A stretch of DNA of 64,000 bases from Pristionchus mayeri. Its lineage: Eukaryota > Nematoda > Chromadorea > Rhabditida > Neodiplogasteridae. The stretch spans positions 5,022,001-5,086,000 of the forward strand of contig BTRK01000003.1 of assembly GCA_036245805.1 (NCBI GenBank). Direction: 5' to 3'. Below the pieces are notes generated by a model, which made no database searches, was not told the origin of the DNA, and worked only from the letters and a program-made list of their open reading frames with translations. A program made the translations under genes and the position numbers. Positions 1 to 11,340 of the stretch are shown here, in pieces. How positions within the stretch are numbered: the first letter of the stretch is position 1; each line of letters begins with the position of its first letter.

Positions 1-299
1 AAGCCGCTTCGATCCTCTCGTCAGAGAATGGAGTACAGGTATTTCTGAAGAATACAGTCTTTCGAGTAGGTCCATCAGAAAGTGAATCATTCCCGGGCGA
101 CATTGATGTCCTTCCAGCCTCATGGGACGAAATGTGTTCTCGTGTCTAAAAATGTTTTGAATTTTGGAAAAATTCAAAACATTTTTAGAATCAAAGAATA
201 TTAAAATTTTCAAACTAACCGTAGCACAATTTTCCGAGAAGATTAGACATCTGCTGCGTCGTCTGGTTCACAGCGATTCTCGCCCAGGATTCCGTACTT
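1..299 (-). pseudogene. Nuclear hormone receptor ligand-binding exons (copy 1, partial)
   Basis: Two minus-strand exon-like segments are visible. One covers 1-149 and is cut by the window edge. The other covers about 220-299 and ends in a GT donor. The first follows a TTTTAG acceptor and reads towards the pattern 'D-G-P ... L-S-H-S-E-T ... E-F-W', which resembles helices 7-8 of the nematode supplementary nuclear receptor ligand-binding domain. The complete version of this exon is at 11852-12100. The upstream exon is broken at 298 by a TTAA-flanked element, and no DNA-binding zinc-finger exons are seen. The family call rests on pattern memory and is only moderately supported. This is probably a decaying member of a tandem array. 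Confidence 0.4.
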
Positions 300-519
300 A
301 AAGAAGGACTGTCAGCAAAGTTGAAGTTTTGACGTTGTCATAACCATGACCGACCTTTGTACAACCATAAGAGATTCTGAAAATTTCAAATGCGTATCTC
401 TATTTTGAACCGAGTTATCATTAGTTGGCAGAATGCCAAGGAGGGCTTGAAGGGAAGGGACGTGCGGGAATTCAAATATTTAGAAGATTTTTCAAAAACT
501 GGTGGGATTCGAACCCACA

Positions 520-2416
520 ACCTTCCGATTTTCCCAAAGAACGAAAGACTTGTTTGTACAGAGAAAAGAAGTGAAGAAAAAAGTGATAGACGGAAGAACG
601 AGGCTGGAGTACTATTTGACAAGCAAAGCTCTTCGTTATTCAATTACTAAAGATCTGAGAAAGCGGCACTTGGAAGTAGTAAGAGAAGCAGTTCGATATG
701 GATACAGTACGAGAAAAGCCCTCCAATCATCGCAAATTGGTCGTACCCAGTTGAATCAACTACAGAAAGACGACGGATCTATTGCATCAACCAAGAATGA
801 AATGAATGTCGTAGTTCAAACCTTTTACAATAAGTTATACAAGAGAACTTTACGATCGCCGAGAATAATTGCCAAATCTAACGAACCTTTCATGGAGATC
901 TTACCATGTGAAGTGAAACACGCAATAATGAAGTTGAAAAATGGCAAGTCAGCTGGACCAGATACAATCACGGCGGAGATGCTCAAATGCGGTGTTGACG
1001 TTCTTGTAAACCCATTATGCTCTCTGTACAACAATTGGATCCAGTCTGGCGAAGTCCCCAATTCACTTCCGGATTCGATCATATCACTCATTTTCAAGAA
1101 AGGCAATCAATTGGACATATCTAATTATCGGCCAATTTCTCTTCTTAATCTAATTTACAAGGTTCTAACCTCAACTATTGACACTCGAATCGAAAGCACG
1201 CTAAATGCCAATCAACCACACGAGCAAGCAGGATTCAGAAGAGATTATGCGACGACTGATCACACATTTGCAATATCTGAGCTGATAAGCCGGTCCATCG
1301 AATTTGATTTCCCTCTGTATTTCGTATTTGTGGATTACCTCAAAGCTTTCGATTCCATTGAATTTGGAGCTGTATGGAAATCATTGCTGAATCATGGAGT
1401 TCATGCTAAACTCATCAACATTCTCAAGGATATTTACAACAGAGGAAAAGTATGCGTGAGGATGGGGAATTGCAAAGTTAAGATCGATGTGGAGCGAGGT
1501 GTCAAACAAGGCGATCCTTTTTCCCCGCACTTATTTAATTCTGTTCTTGAAGAATGTATGAGAAGCGTCGATTGGAAAAACTATGGCGTCAATATTGACG
1601 GGAAGAGACTGAGTCATCTCAGATACGCCGACGACCTAGTTTTAATATCCCACGACCCAAACGAAATGAAAAGAATGGTTGAAGATCTATGCCGTGAAAG
1701 CAAGAAGGTTGGCTTAATTGTGAATAAGAAGAAGACTGTTGCAATGAGCAATCGTACTCCAAACCAACTGTATATCGATCATGATTCCATTGCGTATGTC
1801 AACAGTTTTATCTATCTAGGAGTGAGAGTTTCCTTTGATCAAAACTTAATGTTGGAAGTGAATCGCCGAATTGGTTCCGCATGAGAGGATTTAACCGCTT
1901 CTACGATTTTTTAACCAACCGAAGAATCGAAATGGGATTTAAAGCGAGGGTTTATCGAATGTGTGTACAACCTGCCCTGCTGTATGGATGTGAACTATGG
2001 AATACAACTAAGAAAATACGGAATCGCCTTATTGTAGCGCAGAGAGCCATGATGCGAAAGATAGCTGGAACAACTCGATTTGATAGGAGGACGAACGAAT
2101 GGCTATCTCAAAAAGTGCCGATACCCGATATTCGAGTTCAAGCTATGCAGAGGAAATGGAACTGGGCCAGAAGACTCGCAATTATTGACGATGACAGATG
2201 GACGAAGAGAATCATGGAGTGGTCGGCGTGGGATCGCAATAGACCTATAGGAAGACCTAAGACGAGATGGCGCGATGACATGGATCGTTTACTAGGAGTG
2301 AACTGGGCAAGCAAGTGTAGAGGAGACCCCGATGCATGGAATTCATGTATCATTCAACAGGCCCAGACCCTGAATATTGAATAAAATATGTACTTTGAAA
2401 TATGTACCTTCCGATT
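520..2416 (+). mobile_element. 5'-truncated RTE-clade non-LTR retrotransposon
   Basis: The insertion occupies about 531-2405 and is flanked by an 11-bp target-site duplication, ACCTTCCGATT, at 520-530 and 2406-2416. The duplicated bases come from the tRNA-like core of the host element. The 3' end lacks poly(A) and instead carries a short repeat based on ATATGTAC, as is usual for RTE elements. Only the reverse transcriptase and the C-terminal region remain; the N-terminal apurinic endonuclease domain is absent, consistent with 5' truncation. The whole insertion is repeated at 12471-14367 as part of the segmental duplication, so it predates that event. Confidence 0.85.
531..2384 (+). pseudogene. 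RTE reverse transcriptase, frameshifted (copy 1)
   Basis: The main reading frame runs to 1884 and holds the core reverse transcriptase blocks: N-Y-R-P-I-S-L, a V-D-Y-x-K-A-F-D-S block, G-V-K-Q-G-D-P, and the catalytic box Y-A-D-D followed by L-V-L. The C-terminal part continues in another frame at 1881-2384, with the P-A-L-L-Y-G-C-E-L-W block and a G-R-P-K-T-R-W-R-D-D block typical of the RTE C terminus. The two frames overlap at ATGA, where a Trp codon is expected, which looks like loss of one G. Reading upstream of 531 passes into the tRNA-like target sequence and is not part of the element. Same frameshift in copy 2. Confidence 0.85.
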
Positions 2417-2541
2417 AAGCGGCGACTGCTTTACCACTGAGCTATGCGATTGACAGTTGCCTATCCTCTTAGGTCGTTGGATGATTTTCTAGGTCATGGT
2501 TATGACAGCGTCAAAAATTTAAGTTTGCTGACACTCCTTCT

Positions 2542-2787
2542 TTAAAAGAGGAGTAAAGTCAAAATTCAATACTTTCACATGCACGGCCTAGATCTCCTCA
2601 ACGATAAGAAGCTCCGAAAATTTCACATTGATAGCTCCATTCCGAACAGAGATATCGGTAGTAGGCTGGGAGCCAAATCAGGGAAAGCTCAGACAACGAG
2701 CGAGAGAACACGCGCCTTGAAGAGAGTTCTCTCCCTAATTGAAACATATGTCAACCGGGCGCGCGTTTGCCTTTACTCCTGGGTGTT
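2542..2787. mobile_element. Small inverted-repeat element (AGGAGTAAA family), copy 1
   Basis: The sequence starts TTAAAAGAGGAGTAAAG at 2542 and ends near CTTTACTCCT at 2771-2780, giving short terminal inverted repeats. A diverged copy, in the opposite orientation and lacking one end, lies at 56561-56785 outside any duplication, which shows this is a dispersed family. The copy inside the second duplicate is at 14493-14738. It abuts the TTAA end of the preceding element, so the two may be nested or related families. Confidence 0.6.
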
Positions 2788-4290
2788 TATCGGATAATTG
2801 CATAAAGCTTTAGACACACGAAACTGAACCAAGGATACGTCAGTGAATGAAATTACTGCAGTATCGATTCACACTACCGAAATTCTATGAAGTCTCCCAA
2901 GCGAGTTTTTTTCGTTTGAATTTTGTCTGTTGGGATTATCTACGCCTCTTGTAACGGAAGCCCTTTTGACTGGTTGTGGAAGTACTGCGTAGTGCGTTAC
3001 TTACTCTAACTCCAAACTTAAATGATAGTCCAGGTGTAGAATTGTTCCGTGATTCCGGTGTTGGGAGATTCCAGAAGATAATGCACTTGAGAAAATGTAA
3101 ATTTCTACAAAACACGAGTTGGTCGAGTTATTACAAATGTGATGATTTCATCAGAATCAAATAATTCAAAAATGTAATTTCTACCAGCCCTTATAAAAAT
3201 AGAAAGTAAAATTGTGGAAAAAATGGACTATATATTTATGAATTATTTGAACAGAAATATGAGCACGAATCGCAGTCGGGAAATTCGGAGTTGCCAATGC
3301 TATTACGAGGCAAAGCAATTGTACTGATCAGAGCCTGCGGGAACGATACCACGTGCAATGAAAGTGGAAGGATACAAATTACAGGTAGGAAGTGAGAGAG
3401 AGTGAAAGGGAAAGAGGGGCATATCTGTTCTATGTGGTACTACAACAATGGAGATGATAACCACATCACTGTGGAAAGGGTCCTCCGTACGGGGATGAGT
3501 GCCTTGCGTGATTTAGGCGTTGCCTGCCACTAGAATTGCAACATGGAAACTAGATTTGTATCTAACTATTAAATCATGATTAAATGTACCTGTTCTTCTT
3601 GAAGGGATTCTTCTAGATAACTCTTCCTACTCGCAAATCGCATCTGACCCGTGCCAGCCGATTCGTACAGCTTCTTAAATTGGTACATTTAATTGAAGTC
3701 AATTATTCCGCATATAGGATTTGGATAAAGTCACTGACCGAAGAGCCGGAATGCAAGCCTGTCATACAAATTGTGAGGAAGAAATGATGAACAAGGCGAG
3801 GGTGTCTGCGGACACCGAGACCACACTACGGTTCTTGTAACTGATTGAGCATCTCTTGAATCATTTTCGAATATGATTCATGTACAATATACAGTATACC
3901 TACATAGGGTACATGAAACGTACCTGAAAATGAAAGACTGGAACCCTAGAACCCATAATCCCTCGATCTCTGTTCACTTCCGTCAACTGCACTAATAAGG
4001 GTTCTCTGATACGATAACTTTACTTAACGATACGAGAGCAAAATAAATCACACATTCAAGCAAAATGGAAACGAAGCGACTGAAAAATCAACCGGGCCGC
4101 AGAGCAGGTGATTGATGTCTGCATCAGAGACAGGACAGAATCCTTGGTTGTAGTACATCAAGTGCGGTAGAATATATCGCTACGGTATTTCTCTACTCTC
4201 ACCAAAAGCAGATTTGATACTGAAATGTGCAGTTTTGCGGGCAAGTGTAGATCCCATTGGAAAATGGAAAGGGTCAATAAATATGCTGAC
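2788..4290. other. Gene-poor stretch with decayed array repeats
   Basis: No intact gene seen. About 3080-3420 is a diverged copy of a repeated block found also near 4490-4700, 9640-9960, 11420-11650, 18815-19200 and 19900-20070. The block contains 'GAGAAAATGTAAATTTCT' like the edge of the receptor exon at 4426 and a conserved CAATTGTACTGAT motif. A diverged palindromic element lies at about 3845-3960, with ends resembling the elements at 39122-39276. The same content recurs at 14739-16241 in the second copy. Confidence 0.5.
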
Positions 4291-4426
4291 CTGGCTATGG
4301 GGTCGTCCATTGGGTTGGTAGTAAGGTACTGTTGGTAGTAATCATGCATTTGTGAGCCCAAATTAGAGGCGGAAAGGAGATTCTTGCTCATAGCAGCTGG
4401 CCATGAAGTGGAGAAAGTGCAGATTT
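4291..4426 (-). pseudogene. Nuclear receptor ligand-binding exon (helix 9 region), copy 1
   Basis: Bounded by a TTTTACAG acceptor and an AG|GTCAGC donor on the minus strand, this 136-nt exon encodes a peptide beginning E-I-C-T-F-S and containing 'Q-M-H-D-Y-Y' then 'D-D-P-I-A-R'. That resembles the L-H-x-Y-Y ... A-R-L pattern of nematode nuclear receptor ligand-binding domains. Similar exon starts recur at 9190, 11436, 17235 and 18830, indicating a tandem receptor array in decay. I cannot link it to zinc-finger exons, so an intact gene is not supported. Confidence 0.4.
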
Positions 4427-5060
4427 CTGTAAAATATAACTTCAAAAGTATGCAAAAACAGAACGGCCAAACGGAATGGGAAAGCATGTATGCAAAGCAA
4501 GCTGAGAAAATGTATATTTCTGAAATATTTGAGTAGATATATGAACGAAAATCGTAGTCTGGAGATTGAGTGCTATCAGTGCTGTTGCGAGGGCTATTCA
4601 ATTGTACCTGTGGGAATGATACGGCGTGTAATCAACGTTGAAGGAGACACATTACGGAGAGAAAGAAAGGATACGGACACTTGCACATACGCTCATATTT
4701 GCATAAATTATGTTGGAATAAAAGATCTGTTAAGCCTTCCCTCCCTACTTTTGGAGATTCATCCTTTTCCATGGTATCACATTATGGATTGAGTAACGTT
4801 GAAGCTGCTTCTAGTTGAGTTTTATTTTTTTTTCGTTGAATAAATTAGTTAGTTTCGATCAACAATCAAGAAAATAACGAGAGAAAAATTGATACGTTGA
4901 TAACTACCAATCATCCGGTAATTTTCGTGAAATCATTCCATGCAACTTGTATTTATTCTTTTTTTTCAATATTTATCCATCTTAAACTTTGCATAAAAAC
5001 GCGAAGCAATTGTTCAGTCTGATTCATACGCTTCAGTGTTTGCATGCGTACGGCACATTC

Positions 5061-6048
5061 ATGGCTGCTTCCCTCGTACGTTTCCTTAACGCACTAGGTG
5101 TTGGTGAATTTGCTGCACTACCTGAAAACATTTAAAAATATTTCTTTAAAATTGATCTCTTTCCTCTATTCGGGCTTACTTGTCCTTTTTTAGGAATTGT
5201 TTTCGCAATTGTCTCGTTGCATTTTCGAGAGGATTTTAAATAAGAAGAATTTCCCACACTATCTCACGACTTGACCAGTTTAGAGAGTGTATGTGACAAA
5301 GCAACCCGACGATAACCTTACGAACTTGAATGTACATTTGCTGCAGGTCCCATCATAGTTGACCTTCTCCCCGAATTCTCGGATCACGAACACAAACTAT
5401 TTGTTGAAATCGCCAAACACGGAAACTACCAGACTACGGTAGAGGTTAGTAAGTATGGAAACATCAAAATTTCGTATTTTTGCAATAGGTATTTCTTTGG
5501 AAGAATGTAATGTCCTCATTCTTTGTTTGCCAGATGTTAGAGCATGCATAATGCAATTTCTTGCAGAACGCCGCAAATGATTAATTAAGAATTTTGTGTA
5601 CAAAATTATCACTATTGCAAAACCACACCTAACTTACTTTTAGTTCTTCAATGCTCTCTTCAAGGAAAAGTCGCCAGATGTGTACGAGTTCGATCGGAGA
5701 CGCCTCAGCAGTCTTCATTTTAAAATCAAATTTTTCGAAGACGAAGCACGAGAATTCACGGCCAAGGTGCGATACAAAAATACGATACTAGATTTAATTG
5801 TTAATAAAAAGGTAGTCGATTTGTGGATGAGATTCCAAGACAACAACTTCCCGAGAAGCCGAATTAGCAAGAAAGATTATGATGTTCAGGTAGCCAATGT
5901 TTTGTAATCTGTTTTGTATAGTTGTTGATTCCACTTTTTGTAGATTAATAATTGCATCAAACATTTCAAGAGCCTCTCGGAGGAAGCACGGGACGAATTT
6001 GTGAAGGAATTTCCAGAAACTGTTCAAATTCTGGAAAGATGCTTCTGA
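5061..6048 (+). CDS. FAR-family fatty acid/retinol-binding protein
   Basis: Five exons join in phase: 5061-5097, 5347-5444, 5643-5766, 5812-5889 and 5944-6048. The roughly 146-residue helical product contains E-K-S-P-D-V-Y-E, a charged helix ending E-A-R-E-F-T, V-V-D-L-W-M-R-F, and near the C terminus L-S-E-E-A-R-D-E-F followed by E-F-P-E-T. This matches the nematode-specific FAR fold (alpha-helical, binds fatty acids and retinol, usually secreted). The start encodes M-A-A-S-L-V-R, which is not a convincing signal peptide, so this form may be intracellular or have a missed first exon. Intron 1 contains the right border of the segmental duplication, and an orphan exon 1 lies at 17013-17049. 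The family call is good; the start is less certain. Confidence 0.75.
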
Positions 6049-7082
6049 GCATGTTCAGTAAGCAAACGTTGTATTTTTCACACTGTAATAAAATAAGAAT
6101 TATTCCTTTATTGCAATCAAATGAGTTCTTACTGCAATGGTCGACAGCGTAGCGTTCTTACTGCAATGGTACCACATACGCTAGCGTAGTAGCGTACGTG
6201 CTAGCGTATGTGGTACCTATAGGGTATATAATAGTTCATTATTCGTGTCGCATCTCGTCATTTACTACACTTTCTCGGCGATCGACCAGTGAAATTAAGG
6301 GCCGGGGCTGAATAGTATTTTCGTAGCGACTGTTGAAACAACAAGCCCGATTGCGCCCCGCTTTCGGCTGGGGCTTACGTGCTAGCGTAGTAGAGTTAGC
6401 AATCGCTCGTGACGTCACTGGGCTTACTCCGCTTGGTTTGCTGGGGTCGAAAGGGTATTTTATATTGTGTACTCTCAAAGAGTGGAGAGGGAGTGGGATG
6501 AGGAGACAATTTAAAGCTTATCGCCGGATATGACGCATCAACCCATCGATTCGGCGTTGTCCACAACACGCTTATCACTCGAGTTCAGCATCTTCATTCT
6601 TTGAGTTTAATTTTGGAAAACGAATAATTAATACAAAATTTTTTAAATAACTCAGTACCTCGTTGTATTTTCTTAACCATGAAATGCGCTCGACATTTAA
6701 TGTACCATCATTTATTGATTATGGTCATGATCCGCATTTTGAAAATATTTTTTCCTCGATTAGCATTTTTTTTAGAAATTCAACGCAATGAGCGCTGAAC
6801 CCTCCTCAGAGGATGGATCATTCATTGAAGTACTCGGTGAGTAACCACGCTTGCATGCATGTCCGCACCAGGGGCTTCGGAATAAATGTCGTTATCCTTC
6901 TGCGTTATTTCTAGCCTGTCTGATAGGTGAGGGAGTATGTAGAAAGACGACAGTCGTTTCGTGTCAAGCCATCTATATACCACCATCTTGCTAGAAATTA
7001 TCGCACTTTGCTTTCAAGTGTGTGCTTAGAGACAATCGACTCGGACCGATATCATCTGGCCCAGCACAGAACACAACACAAC
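6049..7082. other. Intergenic stretch with a perfect short palindrome
   Basis: No confident gene. 6168-6217 is a perfect inverted repeat with 18-bp arms (GGTACCACATACGCTAGC and its complement) around a 14-bp loop. The loop and the stretch near 6379 share CGTGCTAGCGTAGTAG. A 15-bp direct repeat TTCTTACTGCAATGG precedes it at 6126 and 6155. At about 6788 an ATG opens a 17-codon exon with a good GTGAGT donor; it could be an upstream exon of the next gene, but I found no acceptor that keeps the frame. Confidence 0.5.
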
Positions 7083-8700
7083 ATGAAGAAAGATGTGCCG
7101 TCTCATCCAAACATTCCAAAAGAACACGTAAGTTTGTGTTATTGATATGTTCATTGACAATTTGTCGTAAGGAAACTTTGTAAAGAAATTCGAGGAACAT
7201 TTTTACAAGGATATGTGAGCAATCTAACCATGCATTAAATATTTTTAGAACTTCACTAGAAAACACGAAGAAATCAAGCGCCAGCTTTCCGAAATCAAGG
7301 GTCTTCTTCCTCAAAGTAGAGAACAAGAAATAGTGAGATTGCAATATTAATAAAATGATCGGCAAACAAAAATAATTTCCAGGCAAACTTGCAAAACACA
7401 GTAATCAAGCAGCAAGCAGTGATCGACTCAATGAATGATGAGATCATTCGACTGAAGCCTATTGAATACAATCTCATGAGAGAGAATGACGTATTTTTAT
7501 AATGGGAAAAGTTAATTATCGATTAATTCAGTCCCATTGAGCGTCAAGCTCTGGGAACGATATTTAAAAAAGCTTGAACAAATCGAAGAAGATGCAATGA
7601 GGAACAGAGGAGAGCTGTTGGCTGAGGCTAAACTATATTTGGCCGAACGTGCTCCTCCCAGAGACGATTCGCAAACGTGCAACACATATTTCATCCAAGC
7701 ACTTCTTGAGAAATATTTTATTGGCAAGCTGTGGTACCCGTTCGAAGTGAGTCACAGTTTAATCATCAAACAAATTAGCATAGAATTTACAGGGGATCAT
7801 AATAGGCATCCTCATTCCGTTGGCATTGTATTGTATGTATCTGGCCGCTGCGTTCACTACGGGATTCTTCGTGGCCATGTTTAGTACAAATCTGAATGAC
7901 AATTACGACCTGTCATTTGGTGGGACGTCACTTAATTGAAATGTGTGTTTATTAATCCAGGTCCGATCATCGTTGATCTTCTGCCGGAATTCTCTGAGCA
8001 TGAGCACAAACTATTTATTGAGATCGCCAAACATGGAAATTACGAGACAACGGAACAGGTTTATTGTTAAATGCAAATAAAGGGTAGTATATTCTGAGCA
8101 GAATTGTGATATCCAAATCCGACCCCTTAAAATGTTGTAATATACGAGGGGGGAATGTCGATACCGCAATTCAGCTCCGAATAGCTAACGCTAATGCAAA
8201 ACTCCGACATTGTACTCTTCAGTTCTTCGATGCCCTGAAGGAAAAGTCACCCGATGTGTACGAATTTGATCGGAGACATGTCAGCAGTCTGCATTTTAAA
8301 GTCAAATTTTTCGAAAACGAAGCTCGGGAATTTACGGCAGTGGTACGTATTAAAGATATGATTGTCATTTCACAACATCATCGAATCGTGAATTATTTTA
8401 TGTATTGCATTTGTGTAGTGCGTCATTAAAATATTTGACATTCAGGTAGTGGATTTGTGGATGAGATTTCAAGACAGCAACTTCCCTGGAAGCCGAATTA
8501 GCAATAAAGAGTTCGAAGCACAGGTTGAACATGTTTTTGTAATATTATTGATTATTACATTATTTTAGTTTCATAATTGCATCATGCAGTTCAATAAGCT
8601 GTCCGTGAATGCAAGACATGAATTCGAGAGAGAATTTCCAGCAACTGTGCAAATTTTGGAGAGAGTAGCTTTTAAGTATTCTCAGTTATCGACATTTTGA
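7083..8700 (+). CDS. FAR-family protein with N-terminal coiled coil and membrane segment
   Basis: Nine exons are read: 7083-7127, 7249-7332, 7383-7490, 7549-7746, 7793-7883, 7961-8058, 8223-8342, 8446-8523 and 8569-8700. The first four encode a charged helical region (for example K-R-Q-L-S-E-I-K and L-K-K-L-E-Q-I-E-E-D). Exon 5 encodes a hydrophobic stretch of about 25 residues, and exons 6-9 a FAR domain closely similar to the neighbour at 5061-6048. The exon 5-6 join is phase 1, as in the neighbour. One weak point is the exon 3-4 border: the canonical TTCAG acceptor at 7531 gives the wrong phase, and only a poor CAAG acceptor at 7548 keeps frame. The alternative is a separate FAR gene starting at the ATG at 7835 within exon 5, where the hydrophobic stretch would be its signal peptide. 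Confidence 0.6.
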
Positions 8701-10916
8701 ATTTAAATGCAACGATTATGTAATTAGCGTAATGAACTGTCAGATCAAAACTATGGCACTCAAGTATAATTCATTATTCTATCCACCACATATTTTGCAA
8801 CAAAATGCGAAATTAATCGTAATTAATGAAGAGTTATGCTTTCTTCATTTTTCAACACGCTCTTTAGATCGATTAAGCTGTGGTAAAGGATTGGATAAGA
8901 GCAGGCGAGATGTGGTTCAGTTTGAGAAATGATGCCAGGATCACATACACTTTTAGATATGGAATAGTGTTCGTAATTCGGGTCACCGCATCTTCAATTC
9001 CATACTCTCTAGTCGATCCATTGTTCGAGAGAGTTAACGGATGAAGAAACGGTGACCCGCAATATGAAGTAACATAACTGGATAGGTTGTGCAATAATTG
9101 TAAAATCATGTTTAACAATCACCGTGCAATAAATATTTTTTACTATTTAGAGCAATCTGATAGTTCAGCGGGAAGTTGCGAAAGTGCAGATTTCTATAAA
9201 TTTTCTAGACAAATCAAGTTTAGAAAATCAAGTTGAGGTGTATAGCTGAAGTATTGTTCGATTCCCAATGAATGTCGCACCGTCTTCGATAAAGGTTTTT
9301 GCAGTGAAATGTAGACAGCAATATTTCCGCCTTTTCGATTCCCAATGAATGTCGCAATATTTCCTCCGTTATAAAATAGTGAGGTACTGCTACCATTAGT
9401 TCCTACAAAGTACAAAGCGCTAAATGAGAAAGGTTAATGATTATTATTACATTTTTCGTACACAATAAATATTTCATACAAGAGAAATTGATAGCATATC
9501 AAAAGCAGACAAATACGGCCGGCTTGGATTGTTCTTCGTAGCGCGCTACTACTTACTCGTTATGATTTAACTGATATTCCAGATGTAGTCTTGTTACGTA
9601 GGTCCGTGAGATGAGAACATGCGGAATTCTACGCATGGAATTGAGAAAATGTACATTTCTGAAAAATATTTGCCCTTAATTAGAATCTGCTGATGCCGTC
9701 GCGGGCGAATGGATTAATAAGGGTTTACAGTGTATTATATCCCAGTTGAATCATGCAAAACAGAAAGTAGAGAAAATATGTGATATATTTATGAAATATT
9801 TTAAAAAATAAATAATATGATCAAATCGTAGTGTGGAGACTCAATCCTGTCAATGCTGTTACGAGGGCCAATCAATTGTACTGATAAGATGGAATGAATG
9901 AATCAAAGTGGAAGAAGGGACACAGATAGATAGGTGGAGGAGGAGACAGATAGAGAGATGTAGTCATCACGAGGAGTGTGTGCAATAGAAATCGTGAGGA
10001 AATATTCTCGGGCACTCATTATCTCATACATATCGTGCTCAATTAATGCATAAACATTGTTTTCCAATTATACAACACGTACATTTCATCATCTGAATGA
10101 ATCCAATAAATAATAGTTACTGGTTGCATTGCTTGATTAGCAGATAACTAGTGTTTTTTTCATTCGAAGCGTGGAGAGTTCCATTGAACATCCTTGAAAG
10201 CATGACAGATCGAAGCCGGGATCTGATTTGAAATAACATGTAGAGGCTCCCGACGCATGTGTTTCTAATGAGCGCAGGATGCGTCATCTGTGATGTGTAA
10301 AATAAGCACTAATGAGGAGATGGATTTCAGAACAAGATATTTCATTTTGAAAACAAATATATAGTTTTAATTATTTTGGGGTATTATTTTCAAATATATT
10401 TTCAATGGTATTGGGGATCAGACGGAAGTGAGAAAAGGGGAGAAAGTCATAGAGACGGACTCTGTGAAGTTGATAAGCGTATTCCGTACGTCAAAACAAT
10501 ACGCACGGAGCACCGAATAATTGGAAAAAGGAGACATTACGAGTTCGCATATGTGTTCGGACGACAACTCTATTCATTATACTTGGCTGTTAGAATCCAA
10601 ATAATGTTCCATATTTATTCGTCGTAAAAATTGCAGAGTGTAAAGAGTGAGAAATTATTTGTTTTGATAATGCTGGAGGTTCGGGGCAGGAAAAAAAACA
10701 TTTATTTATGGGGGGGAATTGGATGAGGGTGTTCTGACCAGCGATTTATATAAAATAAATTCCTCAGAAACAATTAATTTCGCCTCGAACTTCGCGATAT
10801 AGTGGGGAGCATGATGATCTGCAAATTGGCAATTATCATCTTAATAATTATAGAAAATGTATTGTGCAATATGCGCATATGAAATAGTATCCCCTAAGCT
10901 CTGAATGGTAAGCAAT
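8701..10916. other. Gene-poor stretch with decayed receptor-array blocks
   Basis: 8968-9062 is an inverted-repeat element with ends AATTCGGGTCACCG and CGGTGACCCGCAAT; relatives lie at 22211-22296 and, less complete, near 20190 and 20640. A 22-bp direct repeat containing CCCAATGAATGTCGCA occurs near 9250 and 9336. Blocks at about 9178-9210 and 9640-9960 are diverged copies of the receptor-array repeat. From 10000 to 10916 nothing recognisable is seen. Confidence 0.5.
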
Positions 10917-11026
10917 AGTGATGACAAATCGACGCGCGCTCTCCTCGTATCACACGCTCTCTCTCTGTGTCTTACCGGTGAGAGAGTGTGTGAAACTAGG
11001 AGAGCGCGCGCCGATTAGGCATCACT
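10917..11026. mobile_element. Short inverted-repeat element (MITE-like)
   Basis: The ends are AGTGATGAC and GGCATCACT. Long, nearly matching arms follow (GCGCGCTCTCCT against AGGAGAGCGCGC, then a second stem of ACACGCTCTCTC against GAGAGAGTGTGT). The heptamer GGTAAGC occurs at both flanks, at about 10907 and 11027, and may be a target-site duplication offset by three bases on the left. No coding capacity. Confidence 0.6.
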
Positions 11027-11340
11027 GGTAAGCGACTAAGCGGCTCGAGCGGGATATTAGAAGTAACGAACTCTTTTTACATAATATCCGACACATTAGC
11101 TTCGCAGTAGGATAGACGTGTAGTTTATTCCTCCATTGTCCAATAGATGATTGGAGAAGTACAAAATTGATTTCTCCACTCTCTTAGAAGAAGCAGGGTT
11201 GGAACTGAATGAACAAGATTAACAACACAGAGGTAGCAGAGATAGAAGGAGATAAATGACATACTGACTCTATGGCTGTATAATTGTAGTCTGATGACGA
11301 TGGGTGGACGGCGCATTCGCATGATCTTGTGTGCAGAGAT

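Larger units (their letters stand above)
298..2545. mobile_element. TTAA-flanked inverted-repeat element with tRNA-like core, split by an RTE insertion
   Basis: The ends are TTAA at 298-301 and 2542-2545. From the ends inward, about 54 bp form an imperfect inverted repeat (TTAAAGAAGGA, then TGTCAGCAAA, ending near CATAACCATGACC). Read on the minus strand, 2417-2452 gives a tRNA 5' half with an A-box-like TAGCTCAGTGG, and 499-530 gives the T arm with GGTTCGAAT. Joined without the insertion, they make a tRNA-like core. A related, uninterrupted element lies at 19213-19574. TTAA ends suggest a piggyBac-type non-autonomous element; the tRNA-like core is unusual for that class. No transposase is seen. 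Confidence 0.7.
1..5248. repeat. Segmental duplication, copy 1 (left end outside the window)
   Basis: This stretch recurs at 11952-17200 in the same orientation, at an offset of 11951 bp that becomes 11952 after a one-T length change in a T run near 4968. Other differences seen are single bases near 467, 4136, 4623 and 5037. Identity is therefore above 99.9%. It contains the nuclear-receptor exon fragments, the TTAA element with its RTE insertion and the first exon of the FAR gene. Identity stops abruptly after 5248, inside FAR intron 1. The left end is not seen because the copy begins before base 1. Confidence 0.95.

Noticed and set aside
499..530. Functional tRNA gene in the tRNA-like sequences (also 2417-2452, 19408-19485, 27930-28005, 28706-28775)
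   Set aside because: A box and T arm are visible, but acceptor stems do not pair, the sequences lie inside repeats, and the first is split by a retrotransposon.
502..530. Start of the RTE protein at the GTG at 502
   Set aside because: The first ten codons come from the tRNA-like target before the target-site duplication, so they are not part of the element.
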